A model generated the notes under the pieces. It made no database searches. It was not told the DNA's origin and was given only the letters and a program-made list of their open reading frames with translations. Positions 27,618 to 36,344 of a DNA stretch of 36,344 nt are shown piece after piece. The translations under genes and the position numbers were made by a program. Each line of letters opens with the position of its first letter. The first letter of the stretch is position 1. Source of the DNA: Actinomycetales bacterium (GTDB taxonomy: Bacteria; Actinomycetota; Actinomycetes; Actinomycetales; Cellulomonadaceae); NCBI GenBank assembly GCA_012514545.1, contig JAAZAC010000105.1, forward strand, positions 1 to 36,344. The letters run 5' to 3'.

Positions 27618-28454
27618 TCAGCCCGCGGGCGGGGCACCGCGGACGAACGCGGCGAGGTCGTCGTCGTGCAGCAGGCGGGCCGGCACGGGCAGCGAGCGGA
27701 GCGCGCGGGCGAGGCCGGCGTCGCCGAGCGGCGGGCCGCCGGGGCCGGCCGCGACGAGGACGACGTTCCCGTAGCGCCGGCCGCGCAGCACCGCGGGCTC
27801 GGCGACCACGGCGACGTCGTCGAAGACCGTGCGCAGCGCGGCCGCCTCCGCCCGCGCGCGGCGCAGGGGCGGCCGGTCCGCGCAGTTGGCGAGGTACACC
27901 CCGCCCGGGCGCAGGACGCGGGCCGCCTCGGCGGCGAACGCGGCGGTGCCGAGCTCGGGTGGCGTCGCGTCGCCCGCGAAGACGTCGCGGACGACGACGT
28001 CGGCGCCGTCGTCGGGCAGGGAGGCGAGGGCCGCGGCCGCGTCCTGGACGCGGATCCGCAGGCGGGGCGCGCGGGGCAGGTCGAACCACGCGCGGACCAG
28101 CCGGACGAGCTCGGCGTCGACGTCGACCGCGAGCTGACGCGAGCCGGGGCGCACGGCGTCGAGCCAGCGGGGGAGCGCGCAGGCCGCGGCGCCGAGGTGC
28201 ACGGCCGCGAGGGGGCCGGGCGGCAGCACGTCGACGACGGCGGCCATCTGCTGCATGTACTCGAACTCGAGCCACGTCGGGTCCGCGAGGTCCAGCGACG
28301 AGCTCGGCACGCCGTTGAGGTGCAGCGTCACGAGCGAGGGGCGGCCCGGCTCGCGCACGAGGCGTGCGGTGCCGGTGCTGACGGGGACGTCCTCGGTGGG
28401 CAGCCCGGCGGGCAGGTCGCTGCCCGCCCGTCGCCCCGCGCCGCGTCGTCCCAC
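27618..28454 (-). CDS. Spermidine-synthase-like SAM-dependent methyltransferase fold protein
   Basis: FEYMQQMAAVVDVLPPGPLAAVHLGAAACALPRWLDAVRPGSRQLAVDVDAELVRLVR; DVVVRDVFAGDATP. Start GTG 28454 or 28463. Confidence 0.82.
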   Translation of the reverse strand: MGRRGAGRRAGSDLPAGLPTEDVPVSTGTARLVREPGRPSLVTLHLNGVPSSSLDLADPTWLEFEYMQQMAAVVDVLPPGPLAAVHLGAAACALPRWLDAVRPGSRQLAVDVDAELVRLVRAWFDLPRAPRLRIRVQDAAAALASLPDDGADVVVRDVFAGDATPPELGTAAFAAEAARVLRPGGVYLANCADRPPLRRARAEAAALRTVFDDVAVVAEPAVLRGRRYGNVVLVAAGPGGPPLGDAGLARALRSLPVPARLLHDDDLAAFVRGAPPAG

Positions 28455-28505
28455 GGGGCACACCGTACGGGCGCGGGCGTGTCGGTGGTCGGTGCGACCA
28501 TGAGG

Positions 28506-28521
28506 TCGAACGCCCGTTCGA
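28506..28521. promoter_or_regulatory. Perfect LexA (SOS) box TCGAACGCCCGTTCGA upstream of HEPN-dinB
   Basis: Perfect 6-4-6 palindrome TCGAAC-GCCC-GTTCGA, 17 bp before the HEPN ATG (28539). Confidence 0.9.
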
Positions 28522-28538
28522 CATCGAGGAGGTGCCCC

Positions 28539-28943
28539 ATGGCGGCCCCGCTCCCGGACACCGCGCTCGAGCTCCTCGCGCGCAGCGACGCCGAGCTCGT
28601 CGCCGCGGCGTCGGCGACCACGCCCGAGGAGGCGTTCCGCCACGCCCACCTGGCGGCGATGCGGGCGGGCGCCGCGGTGCTGGCCGTGCGCGGCCGGCCG
28701 GGGCCGCGCACCCGCGCGCGTACGGTGTGGGACATGGTCGCCCGCGTCGCGCCCGAGCTCGCCCCGTTCACCGCGTACTTCGCCGGGAACGCGGCGGCCC
28801 GCGCCGCGGTCGAGGCCGGTCGGGCCGGCGCGGTCGACGCCGCCCGCGCGCGGCGCGCGACCGCGGCCGCCGAGGACTTCCACGCCGCCGTCCGCGCGCT
28901 CGTCGCCGAGCCGCAGGGTGGGCTCGCCCTGCGCGCCTCCTGA
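28539..28943 (+). CDS. SAV_6107-type HEPN domain protein
   Basis: 134 aa helical Ala-rich protein (ELLARSDAELVAAASATTPEEAFRHAHLAAMRAGAAVLAVRGRPGPRTRARTVWDMVARVAPEL); resembles the SAV_6107 family found next to dinB. Confidence 0.82.
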   Translation: MAAPLPDTALELLARSDAELVAAASATTPEEAFRHAHLAAMRAGAAVLAVRGRPGPRTRARTVWDMVARVAPELAPFTAYFAGNAAARAAVEAGRAGAVDAARARRATAAAEDFHAAVRALVAEPQGGLALRAS

Positions 28944-28957
28944 GGCGAGCCGGTGCG

Positions 28958-30226
28958 ATGAGCCGGCACGCGCCGCCGCCCGGGCTCCGCCGCGACTGGG
29001 GCGACGACGACGAGGGCTGCCCGATCCTGCACGTCGACATGGACGCGTTCTTCGCGTCGGTCGAGCTCGCGCGCCGGCCCGAGCTGCGGGGCCGGCCGGT
29101 GATCGTGGGCGGCGAGGGGCGCTCCGTGGTGCTCGCCGCGACGTACGAGGCGCGCGCGTTCGGCGTGCACTCCGCGATGCCGATGACGCAGGCCCGGCGG
29201 CTCTGCCCGGCGGCCGTCGTCGTGCCCCCGGACCACGAGCGCTACCGCGAGGCGTCCGCGCGCGTCATGGCCGTGCTGCGGGACGTGACGCCCCTCGTCG
29301 AGCAGGTGAGCGTCGACGAGGCGTTCCTCGACGTCTCGGGCGCGCGGCGGCGGCTCGGGTCCCCGACGGCGATCGCCGAGCGCATCCGGGCGCGCGTCCA
29401 CGCCGAGCAGGGCCTGACCTGCTCGGTGGGCGTCGCCGCGACGAAGTTCGTCGCCAAGCTGGCCTCCGGCATGGCCAAGCCCGACGGGATGCTCCTCGTG
29501 CCCAGGGCCGCCACCGTCCCGTTCCTCCACGCGCTGCCGGTGAGCGCCCTGTGGGGGGTCGGCGAGCGGACGCAGGCGGCGCTCGCCCGGTGGGGGATCA
29601 CGACGGTGGCCGAGCTGGCCGCGACCGACGTCGCGACGCTCCAGCGGGCGGTCGGCCGCGCCGCCGGGGCGCACCTGCACGACCTCGCCTGGGGGCGCGA
29701 CCCGCGCCCCGTGACGCCGGAGCGGCAGGAGAAGAGCGTCGGAGCGGAGACGACCTTCGACGTCGACCTGCACGACCGCGCCGCGATCGAGGCGCAGGTG
29801 CTGGCGATGGCCGAGCGGTGCACGCGGCACCTGCGGGCCAAGGGCCTCGTGGGCCGCACGGTCGTGCTCAAGGTCCGCACGGCCGACTTCACGACCCTCA
29901 CCCGCTCTCGCACGCTGCCCGCGCCGACCGATGCGACGGCCGAGGTGTTCGCCGCGGCGCGGGACCTCCTGGCGGCCGTCGACCTGCGCGGCCAGGCCGT
30001 CCGCCTCGTCGGCGTCCGGGCCGAGGGGCTCGGGCCCGCCGTCGTGCGCCAGCCCACGCTCGAGGAGGCGAGCCGGGAGGCGGCGCCCCGCCGTCGGGCG
30101 GAGGAGGTCGCCGACGCCGTGCGCCTCCGGTTCGGCGCGCGGGCCGTCCTGCCGGGGGCCGTGATCGGCTCGGCACGCGCTCAACTACCGCCCCGTGCGG
30201 GAGGCGCCTATCCTGAAGGTCAGTGA
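28958..30226 (+). CDS. dinB: DNA polymerase IV (Y family)
   Basis: ILHVDMDAFFASVELARRPELRGRPVIVGG, SVDEAFLDVSG, CSVGVAATKFVAKLASGMAKPDG; 14 bp after the HEPN stop. Confidence 0.96.
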   Translation: MSRHAPPPGLRRDWGDDDEGCPILHVDMDAFFASVELARRPELRGRPVIVGGEGRSVVLAATYEARAFGVHSAMPMTQARRLCPAAVVVPPDHERYREASARVMAVLRDVTPLVEQVSVDEAFLDVSGARRRLGSPTAIAERIRARVHAEQGLTCSVGVAATKFVAKLASGMAKPDGMLLVPRAATVPFLHALPVSALWGVGERTQAALARWGITTVAELAATDVATLQRAVGRAAGAHLHDLAWGRDPRPVTPERQEKSVGAETTFDVDLHDRAAIEAQVLAMAERCTRHLRAKGLVGRTVVLKVRTADFTTLTRSRTLPAPTDATAEVFAAARDLLAAVDLRGQAVRLVGVRAEGLGPAVVRQPTLEEASREAAPRRRAEEVADAVRLRFGARAVLPGAVIGSARAQLPPRAGGAYPEGQ

Positions 30227-30252
30227 CCGACACGGGAACACGGAGGTACCCG

Positions 30253-30636
30253 ATGCCTCTGTCCGAGTACGAGCAGCGCGTGCTCGAGCAGATGGAGCGT
30301 CAGCTCACCACTGACGACCCGAAGCTCGTGAGCACGCTCCGTGGCGGTCGCTCCACGCTGGGCCGGTGGCTCCTCACGGGCATCGGCGCCCTCGCCGGCC
30401 TCACGTTGCTCGTGGTGGGGACCGCCGCGAGCCTGCCGATCGTCGGCATCGCCGGCTTCGTGCTCATGTTCGTGTTCGTCGTCCTCGCGCTCACGCCCCC
30501 GCGGCGCCGCGGGCCCGCGGGCACGGTGCAGCCGGACGGCTCGGTGCGCCGGCCCGCGCAGCAGCCCCGCTCGAAGGGCTTCGTCGAGCGGCTCGAGGAG
30601 CGCTGGGAACGCCGCCGCGACGAGGGCCGCGGCTGA
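30253..30636 (+). CDS. DUF3040 domain membrane protein
   Basis: MPLSEYEQRVLEQMERQLTTDDPKLVSTLRG plus two TM segments; CGGAGGT RBS. Confidence 0.92.
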   Translation: MPLSEYEQRVLEQMERQLTTDDPKLVSTLRGGRSTLGRWLLTGIGALAGLTLLVVGTAASLPIVGIAGFVLMFVFVVLALTPPRRRGPAGTVQPDGSVRRPAQQPRSKGFVERLEERWERRRDEGRG

Positions 30637-30734
30637 CCGCTGACGGCTGACCGACCCGCGCCGGGTCGTCCCCGTCGCGCGCTGACGCACGAGCGAGGCA
30701 TCCCGCGCTGACGCGCGCGCCGTCCGCGGGAGGC

Positions 30735-32933
30735 TCAGTCCTCCTCGACGGCGGCGCCGACCGCGGCCAGCGGCCGCTCGACCGCGTCCACCCAGGCGCC
30801 CAGCTCCTCGTCCGTCGCCGTCACCGGCCGGGGCGCGTAGCGCTCCGTCTCGACCGCCGCGACGAGCGCGTCGAGCGCCGCCCGCGCGTCGGCCACCTCC
30901 GGCGTCCCGCCGTTGCCCGCGACGACGGCGTCGAGCCGCCGCCGCACGAGGTGGGCCGCCTGCCGGGGCGTCGTCGCGTCCGTCCAGGAGACGCCGTGCT
31001 CCGCGAGCGTCGCCCGGAGCCGGGCCCACCACTCCTCGGGCCCGTCGGGTCGGCGGAGGCGCAGCCGGTGCCGCCGCCACACGAGCGCCGCGACGCCGAG
31101 CAGGACGAGCGCCACGAACCCGCCCACGCCGGCCACCGCCGCGACCGGGACCTCCGTCTCGCCGATCGTCACGACCCCGCGGGTCGGCCGCTCGCCGGCG
31201 CCGGGCTGCCGCGACGGCACCACGGACGGCGCCGCGGTCCCGGTCGGGATGTTCTCGTTCTGCTGCGGCTGCCCGGCGAACGGGTCGGCGTAGAGCGGGG
31301 GAGCGCCGGTCTGCCGGGCGGGGGTCGGCTCGAACCGCACCCACCCGGCGTCGGCGAAGTACAGCTCCGGCCACGTGTGGGCCTGCCGGGCCGAGACGAC
31401 GAAGCGGCTGGTGTTGCCCTCGTCGGGCACGCCGGGCAGGAAGCCGACGGCCATGCGGGCCGGGATGCCGACCATGCGGGCCATCAGCGTCATCGCGGTC
31501 GCGAACTGGACGCAGTAGCCGCGGCCGGACGTGAGGAAGTCCCAGACCGCGTCGGTGGTCCGGGGCTCGGCGAGCCGGGTGTCGTAGGCGAAGTTCTGGG
31601 CGCTGCGCAGGTACTGCTGGATCGCGAGCGCCTGGTCGTAGGTGGTCGTGGCGTCCGCGGTGATCTCCTGCGCGAGGCGCCGGATGTCCGTCTCGTGCTC
31701 CGTCGAGGGCACGTCGAGGTACGCCGACGGCAGGCCGCCGGGCCGGCCCGCGGTGTCCTCGCGCAGGCCGTCGGCGGTGAGGCCGCGGGGGCTGATCGTC
31801 AGCTCGTACTCCAGCCCCCGCGTCGAGGTGTTGGCGCCGACGACCTCGTCGCGCGCGGCGTCGTAGAGCCAGCGGCCGTCCGCGGCGATCTCGCGGGGCT
31901 CGCCGGGCACGGGCAGACGGTCCCCGTCGAGGGCGAGCACGCGGACCCGGACGCGCGCCGGCTCCTCGGCGGGCTCCACCGCCGTCGGCCAGAGGAGGCC
32001 CTCCGCGTTGACCAGGCCGCTCGACTGCGAGCCGCGGTGCCACTCCTGGCCGTCGAACTGGGTCACCGTGTACATGCGCAGCGCGCCGACGGCGCGGACG
32101 TCGCCGGTGTACTCCAGCAGCGGCCGGTCGCTGCGGCCGTCGAGGTCGTTGCGCATGTCGAGGTCGGTCGACAGGCGCAGCGGGCTGTCGATGTCCTGCG
32201 CGCCCCACGAGGACGGCAGGCGGACGCTGCCCGCGAACGGCAGCGCCCCCGCGGCCGTGCCGACCACGAGCGCCGCCACCGTGACGACGCCCGCCGCGAG
32301 CGCCGCCGTCGGCACCTCGCGGTGCACCGGCAGGTCGTGCCGCCGCGAGCGCCGGCGCGTGACGGCCAGCAGCAGCACGAAGGTCGCGCCGCCGGCCAGC
32401 AGGTGCAGGAGGGCGACGTCGGTCTCGAAGCTCACCGCCGGCGACCACAGGCCGAGGATCGCCAGCCCGGCGAGTCCCCCGCGGCCCATCCCGAGCGCGA
32501 CGAGCTCGGCGACGAGGTACGTGACGAGCACGAGCACGAGGAGCAGCATCTCCAGGCCGCGGGTCGGCTGCACCGGCACCCGGCCCTCGAGGATCGTCTG
32601 CTGCCCCTGGCCGACGAGGAGCCGCAGCCGCTCGAGCGTCTCCTGGGTGGGGCGCGGCACGGAGAAGCCCGTCGTCAGCCCGCCGTACTGCCCGGCGATC
32701 CCGACGACGACGCCGAGCAGCCCCCACGCCGTCGGCGCGAGCCGCGAGCGCAGCACCTGGCGCAGCACGCCCACGACGACGGCCAGCAGGGCGAGCCCGA
32801 CGGCGGCGGTGGTCAGCCAGGGGCCCGGGCGCACGACGGTGCCGAGCGTGCGCGATCCGACGAGCACGGCCGCGAAGAGCGTCGCGGTGCCGAGCCACAG
32901 CCGCGCGCCGGTGATCCGGGCCGCCCCCCTCAT
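30735..32933 (-). CDS. Transglutaminase-like membrane protein (TgpA/DUF3488 type)
   Basis: Multiple N-terminal TM segments, transglutaminase core (GRGYCVQFATAMTLMARMVGIPARMAVGF...SARQAHTWPELYFADAGWVRFEPTP), C-terminal TM plus DUF4129-like region. Confidence 0.92.
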   Translation of the reverse strand: MRGAARITGARLWLGTATLFAAVLVGSRTLGTVVRPGPWLTTAAVGLALLAVVVGVLRQVLRSRLAPTAWGLLGVVVGIAGQYGGLTTGFSVPRPTQETLERLRLLVGQGQQTILEGRVPVQPTRGLEMLLLVLVLVTYLVAELVALGMGRGGLAGLAILGLWSPAVSFETDVALLHLLAGGATFVLLLAVTRRRSRRHDLPVHREVPTAALAAGVVTVAALVVGTAAGALPFAGSVRLPSSWGAQDIDSPLRLSTDLDMRNDLDGRSDRPLLEYTGDVRAVGALRMYTVTQFDGQEWHRGSQSSGLVNAEGLLWPTAVEPAEEPARVRVRVLALDGDRLPVPGEPREIAADGRWLYDAARDEVVGANTSTRGLEYELTISPRGLTADGLREDTAGRPGGLPSAYLDVPSTEHETDIRRLAQEITADATTTYDQALAIQQYLRSAQNFAYDTRLAEPRTTDAVWDFLTSGRGYCVQFATAMTLMARMVGIPARMAVGFLPGVPDEGNTSRFVVSARQAHTWPELYFADAGWVRFEPTPARQTGAPPLYADPFAGQPQQNENIPTGTAAPSVVPSRQPGAGERPTRGVVTIGETEVPVAAVAGVGGFVALVLLGVAALVWRRHRLRLRRPDGPEEWWARLRATLAEHGVSWTDATTPRQAAHLVRRRLDAVVAGNGGTPEVADARAALDALVAAVETERYAPRPVTATDEELGAWVDAVERPLAAVGAAVEED

Positions 32934-34197
32934 CGCAGGCTCGCCACCGGCATCTCGGCGCCGAGGAGGCGGTCCCACGCGGCGGCGACGTCCTCGCCGG
33001 GGAGCACCCCGGCGACCCGCCAGCCCGCGCGCCGCAGCGCCTCGAGCGTGTGGGTCTCGTCGTCGGTGGCCGGGCGGTGCTGCCGACCCTGGCGGACCAT
33101 CGCCCAGCCGAGGTTCGCGTCGCCGAGCCGGGCCAGCGCGGCGAGCGCGTCCGCGTCCAGGCCGCCGACGACGGCGAAGACCAGCTCGGCCCCGTAGCCC
33201 TGCTGGCCGAGGGTGTCGACGGCGGCGCGCAGCCACGCGTCCCGCGTCATCCGGTTCGGCGGGAGGACGAGGTCGACGGTCTGGTCGAGCAGCGCGTCCG
33301 CCGCGGTGCCGTCGACGTCGGGGCGGTGGTGGTCCGCGGCGGCCCCGACGATCCCGCCCCCGAGGAGGCGCACGCGGTGGCCGGTGCGCAGCAGCGCGAG
33401 GGCGACCGAGGCCGCGGCCGAGATGGACCACTCGGCCGCCTCGTCGTCGTCGGGCAGGTCGAGGAGCACGGTCACGGGCCGGCGGGCGGCGCGCTCGTCC
33501 TGGCGGACGGTCAGCTCGGCGCGGCGCGCGCTCGTGCGCCAGTGGACCCGCCGCAGGTCGTCGCCGGGCCGGTAGTCGCGCAGGGACGCGTCGTCGGCGG
33601 CGGGCATGCGCGTGCCGATGGCGGCCCGGTCCACGTCCGTCGAGGCGGTGCGGGTGTCCATGTCGAGCCGGACGACCTTCGGCCGCACCGCGACCTTGAC
33701 GGGCGGCCCGAGGGGGCCGTGCCAGCGGGCCACGCCGAACAGGTCCTGCCGCTGGACCTGCAGCGGGCCGACCGACCAGCGCCCGCGGTGCACGGGGTGG
33801 ATCGCGTAGGAGAGCGTGAGGCGGCCCCGCGACCGGCGCACCCGCGCCCGCAGGCCGACGCTGCCGGACAGCTCGCGCGCCGCCTGCTCCGCGACCTCGA
33901 GCCGGTCGAGGCGGTGCACGCCGCCGGCGCTCGTGAGCTCGACCTCGACGCGCGCCTCGTCGCCCACGCTCACCGGGTGCGGCGTGACGCGCCGGACGAG
34001 CTGCAGGCCGCCCCGGTTCGCGCTGCGCGCCTGGGCGCCGAGCACGGCGAGCCCGTACCCGAGGACGCCGAGGAGCAGGACGCCCGCCTGGGTGAGGACC
34101 TGCACCCCGAGGAGCACGCCGACGAGGGTGACGCCCGCGCCCACGATGCCGAGGGCGAGCCCGCGCGGCGTCACCTGGACGCGCCGGACCTCCGCCA

Positions 34198-34198
<1 letters not shown>
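32930..34198 (-). CDS. DUF58 domain protein
   Basis: Two N-terminal TMs and DYRPGDDLRRVHWRTSARRAELTVRQDE signature; 4-bp overlap with the transglutaminase gene. Confidence 0.94.
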
Positions 34199-35202
<1,004 letters not shown>

Positions 35203-35281
35203 GCGGACTCCCTCGTCGAACGGTGGGACGAGCCTAGTCGGCGGCACCCGCGCGTCGTGGGGCGTCCCGCACCGCGACCGC

Positions 35282-35297
35282 CCCCACTTCCCTCCAC
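35282..35297 (-). promoter_or_regulatory. MraZ-box-like pair oriented towards moxR (GTGGAGGGAAGTGGGG on minus strand)
   Basis: Two GTGGRG units with 10-bp period, 80 bp upstream of the moxR start. Confidence 0.4.
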
Positions 35298-35428
35298 CCC
35301 TCCCGCCCCGGCCCCACCGACGGCCCCCGTGCCGCGCCGTCGGGCCCGCGGGCCCCCGCCCCGCGCGCGGCCCGGCGCCCTCCGCGCGCCCGTGGTGCCC
35401 GACGGCGACGCGCCGGGGGGCCGCGGCC

Positions 35429-35444
35429 CTCCACATCCCTCCAC
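35429..35444 (-). promoter_or_regulatory. MraZ-box-like pair (GTGGAGGGATGTGGAG on minus strand)
   Basis: Two exact GTGGAG units with 10-bp period. Confidence 0.5.
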
Positions 35445-35504
35445 CGCTGTGAGCAGCGGCGACGCCGCGATTCACCCGCTCGGTGGGCACCTGGAGGGTT
35501 GTCG

Positions 35505-35540
35505 GTGGAGGAAAGTGGAGTACTGTGGGGCCACTGGGTG
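35505..35540 (+). promoter_or_regulatory. MraZ operator: GTGGAG-gaaa-GTGGAG-tact-GTGGGG-ccac-TGGGTG
   Basis: Four direct repeats at 35505, 35515, 35525 and 35535 (10-bp period), 31-66 bp upstream of mraZ ATG. Confidence 0.85.
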
Positions 35541-35570
35541 GGCAGTGGTCTCGGACGGGGGAGGGGTGCG

Positions 35571-36038
35571 ATGACCGACGAGTCGGCCGCGTACCCCTCG
35601 TACGCGCCCTTCCTCGGGACGTTCACGCCGCGCCTGGACGACAAGGGGCGGCTGATCCTCCCGGCGAAGTTCCGCCCGCAGCTCGCCGCCGGCCTCGTCG
35701 TCACCCGCGGCCAGGAGCGCTGCCTCTTCGTCTTCCCGATGGCGGAGTTCCAGCGGATGCACGAGCAGATCCGCACGGCGCCCGTGACGAGCAAGCAGGC
35801 CCGCGACTACCTGCGCGTGTTCCTCTCCGGCGCGCACGACGAGATCCCCGACAAGCAGGGGCGCCTGTCGATCCCCGCGCCGCTGCGCGCGTACGCCGGG
35901 CTCGACCGCGACGTGGCGGTGATCGGGGCGGGCACGCGCGTGGAGATCTGGGACGCCGCCGCCTGGGAGGCGTACCTGGCCGAGCAGGTGGAGGCGTACT
36001 CCGAGACCGCGGAGGAGGTGTTCCCCGGTGCCTTCTGA
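35571..36038 (+). CDS. mraZ: Transcriptional regulator MraZ
   Basis: [25 protein letters not shown] and [18 protein letters not shown] (two AbrB-like repeats); first gene of the dcw cluster. Confidence 0.97.
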   Translation: MTDESAAYPSYAPFLGTFTPRLDDKGRLILPAKFRPQLAAGLVVTRGQERCLFVFPMAEFQRMHEQIRTAPVTSKQARDYLRVFLSGAHDEIPDKQGRLSIPAPLRAYAGLDRDVAVIGAGTRVEIWDAAAWEAYLAEQVEAYSETAEEVFPGAF

Positions 36039-36091
36039 CTGAGCGCGGGGGCCGGGCGCGGACGTCCGTGGCCGGCCCGGTCCGCACGGCG

Positions 36092-36155
36092 AGGTCTCTC
36101 CCCGCCCGTTCTGGCGCACTTCCCCGGCGCCAGAACCGGCTGCGGAGGGAGACCT
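36092..36155 (+). ncRNA. mraW RNA motif-like leader hairpin
   Basis: Outer stem AGGTCTC/GAGACCT, inner perfect stem GTTCTGGCGC/GCGCCAGAAC, apical loop containing CTTCCCC (36119-36125), in the 5' leader of rsmH (mraW). Confidence 0.8.
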
Positions 36156-36285
36156 GGTCGGGCGGAGGAGGGCCCCCGACCTACCACGTCCCGCCGGCAC
36201 CGCCGCCGGCACCCCGTCATCGGACCCGTCGTCAGGAGGCGGGCCCGCCACCCGTCAGTCCCCGTCGAGCCGCCTGGGAGGTGAG

Positions 36286-36344
36286 ATGCCCGATCGGACG
36301 GCCGCACGTCACGTGCCCGTGCTGCTCGAGCGCTGCCTCGAGCT
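36286..36344 (+). CDS. rsmH: 16S rRNA (cytosine1402-N4)-methyltransferase RsmH, N-terminus (truncated by window end)
   Basis: MPDRTAARHVPVLLERCLE...; HVPVLLERCLE is the typical RsmH start; GGGAGGTGAG RBS; downstream of mraZ. Confidence 0.93.
   Translation, partial: MPDRTAARHVPVLLERCLE

Noticed and set aside
28328-30184. 618-aa minus-strand ORF antisense to dinB
   Set aside because: Composition artefact; dinB is unambiguous on plus strand.
35214-35229. TCGAACGGTGGGACGA in the moxR leader as LexA box
   Set aside because: Only the left half-site matches; right half has two mismatches (GGACGA vs GTTCGA).

Overview
The window is ordinary, high-GC (about 75% by eye) actinobacterial chromosome, probably Micrococcales/Cellulomonadaceae-like (lineage inferred from gene order and protein similarity only). 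I see no phage, transposon, CRISPR array, tRNA or rRNA. Gene order: recA(3' end)-recX-rny, gluDCBA (minus strand), miaB, extradiol-dioxygenase-like, miaA, dapF, RsmC-like methyltransferase, hflX, dinG-like helicase, ldh, lexA <-> LysM protein, nrdR, acyl-CoA/AMP ligase, DUF5302, serA, matrixin-like metalloprotease, HelD-like SF1 helicase, REC-SpoIIE/PP2C phosphatase, PAC2 protein, cold-shock protein, spermidine-synthase-like protein, SAV_6107-type HEPN protein, dinB, DUF3040, transglutaminase/DUF58/MoxR operon <-> mraZ, and the start of rsmH. The most interesting signals are regulatory: (1) a perfect LexA-type palindrome upstream of the HEPN-dinB pair; (2) a 15-bp-phased triple operator-like array plus a fourth box between lexA and the LysM gene; (3) MraZ-box-like 10-bp-period repeats on both strands between mraZ and the divergent moxR operon; (4) a receiver domain on a SpoIIE phosphatase that lacks the phospho-acceptor Asp and the conserved Lys; (5) a strong hairpin with a CUUCCCC loop in the rsmH leader, matching the known mraW RNA motif; (6) several exactly spaced TANNNT-N6/7-start leaderless promoters, some of which change the start codon; and (7) a short tandem repeat family shared by two convergent intergenic regions. 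I did not find a clearly novel multi-gene system. Many long overlapping ORFs in the track are GC-skew artefacts.
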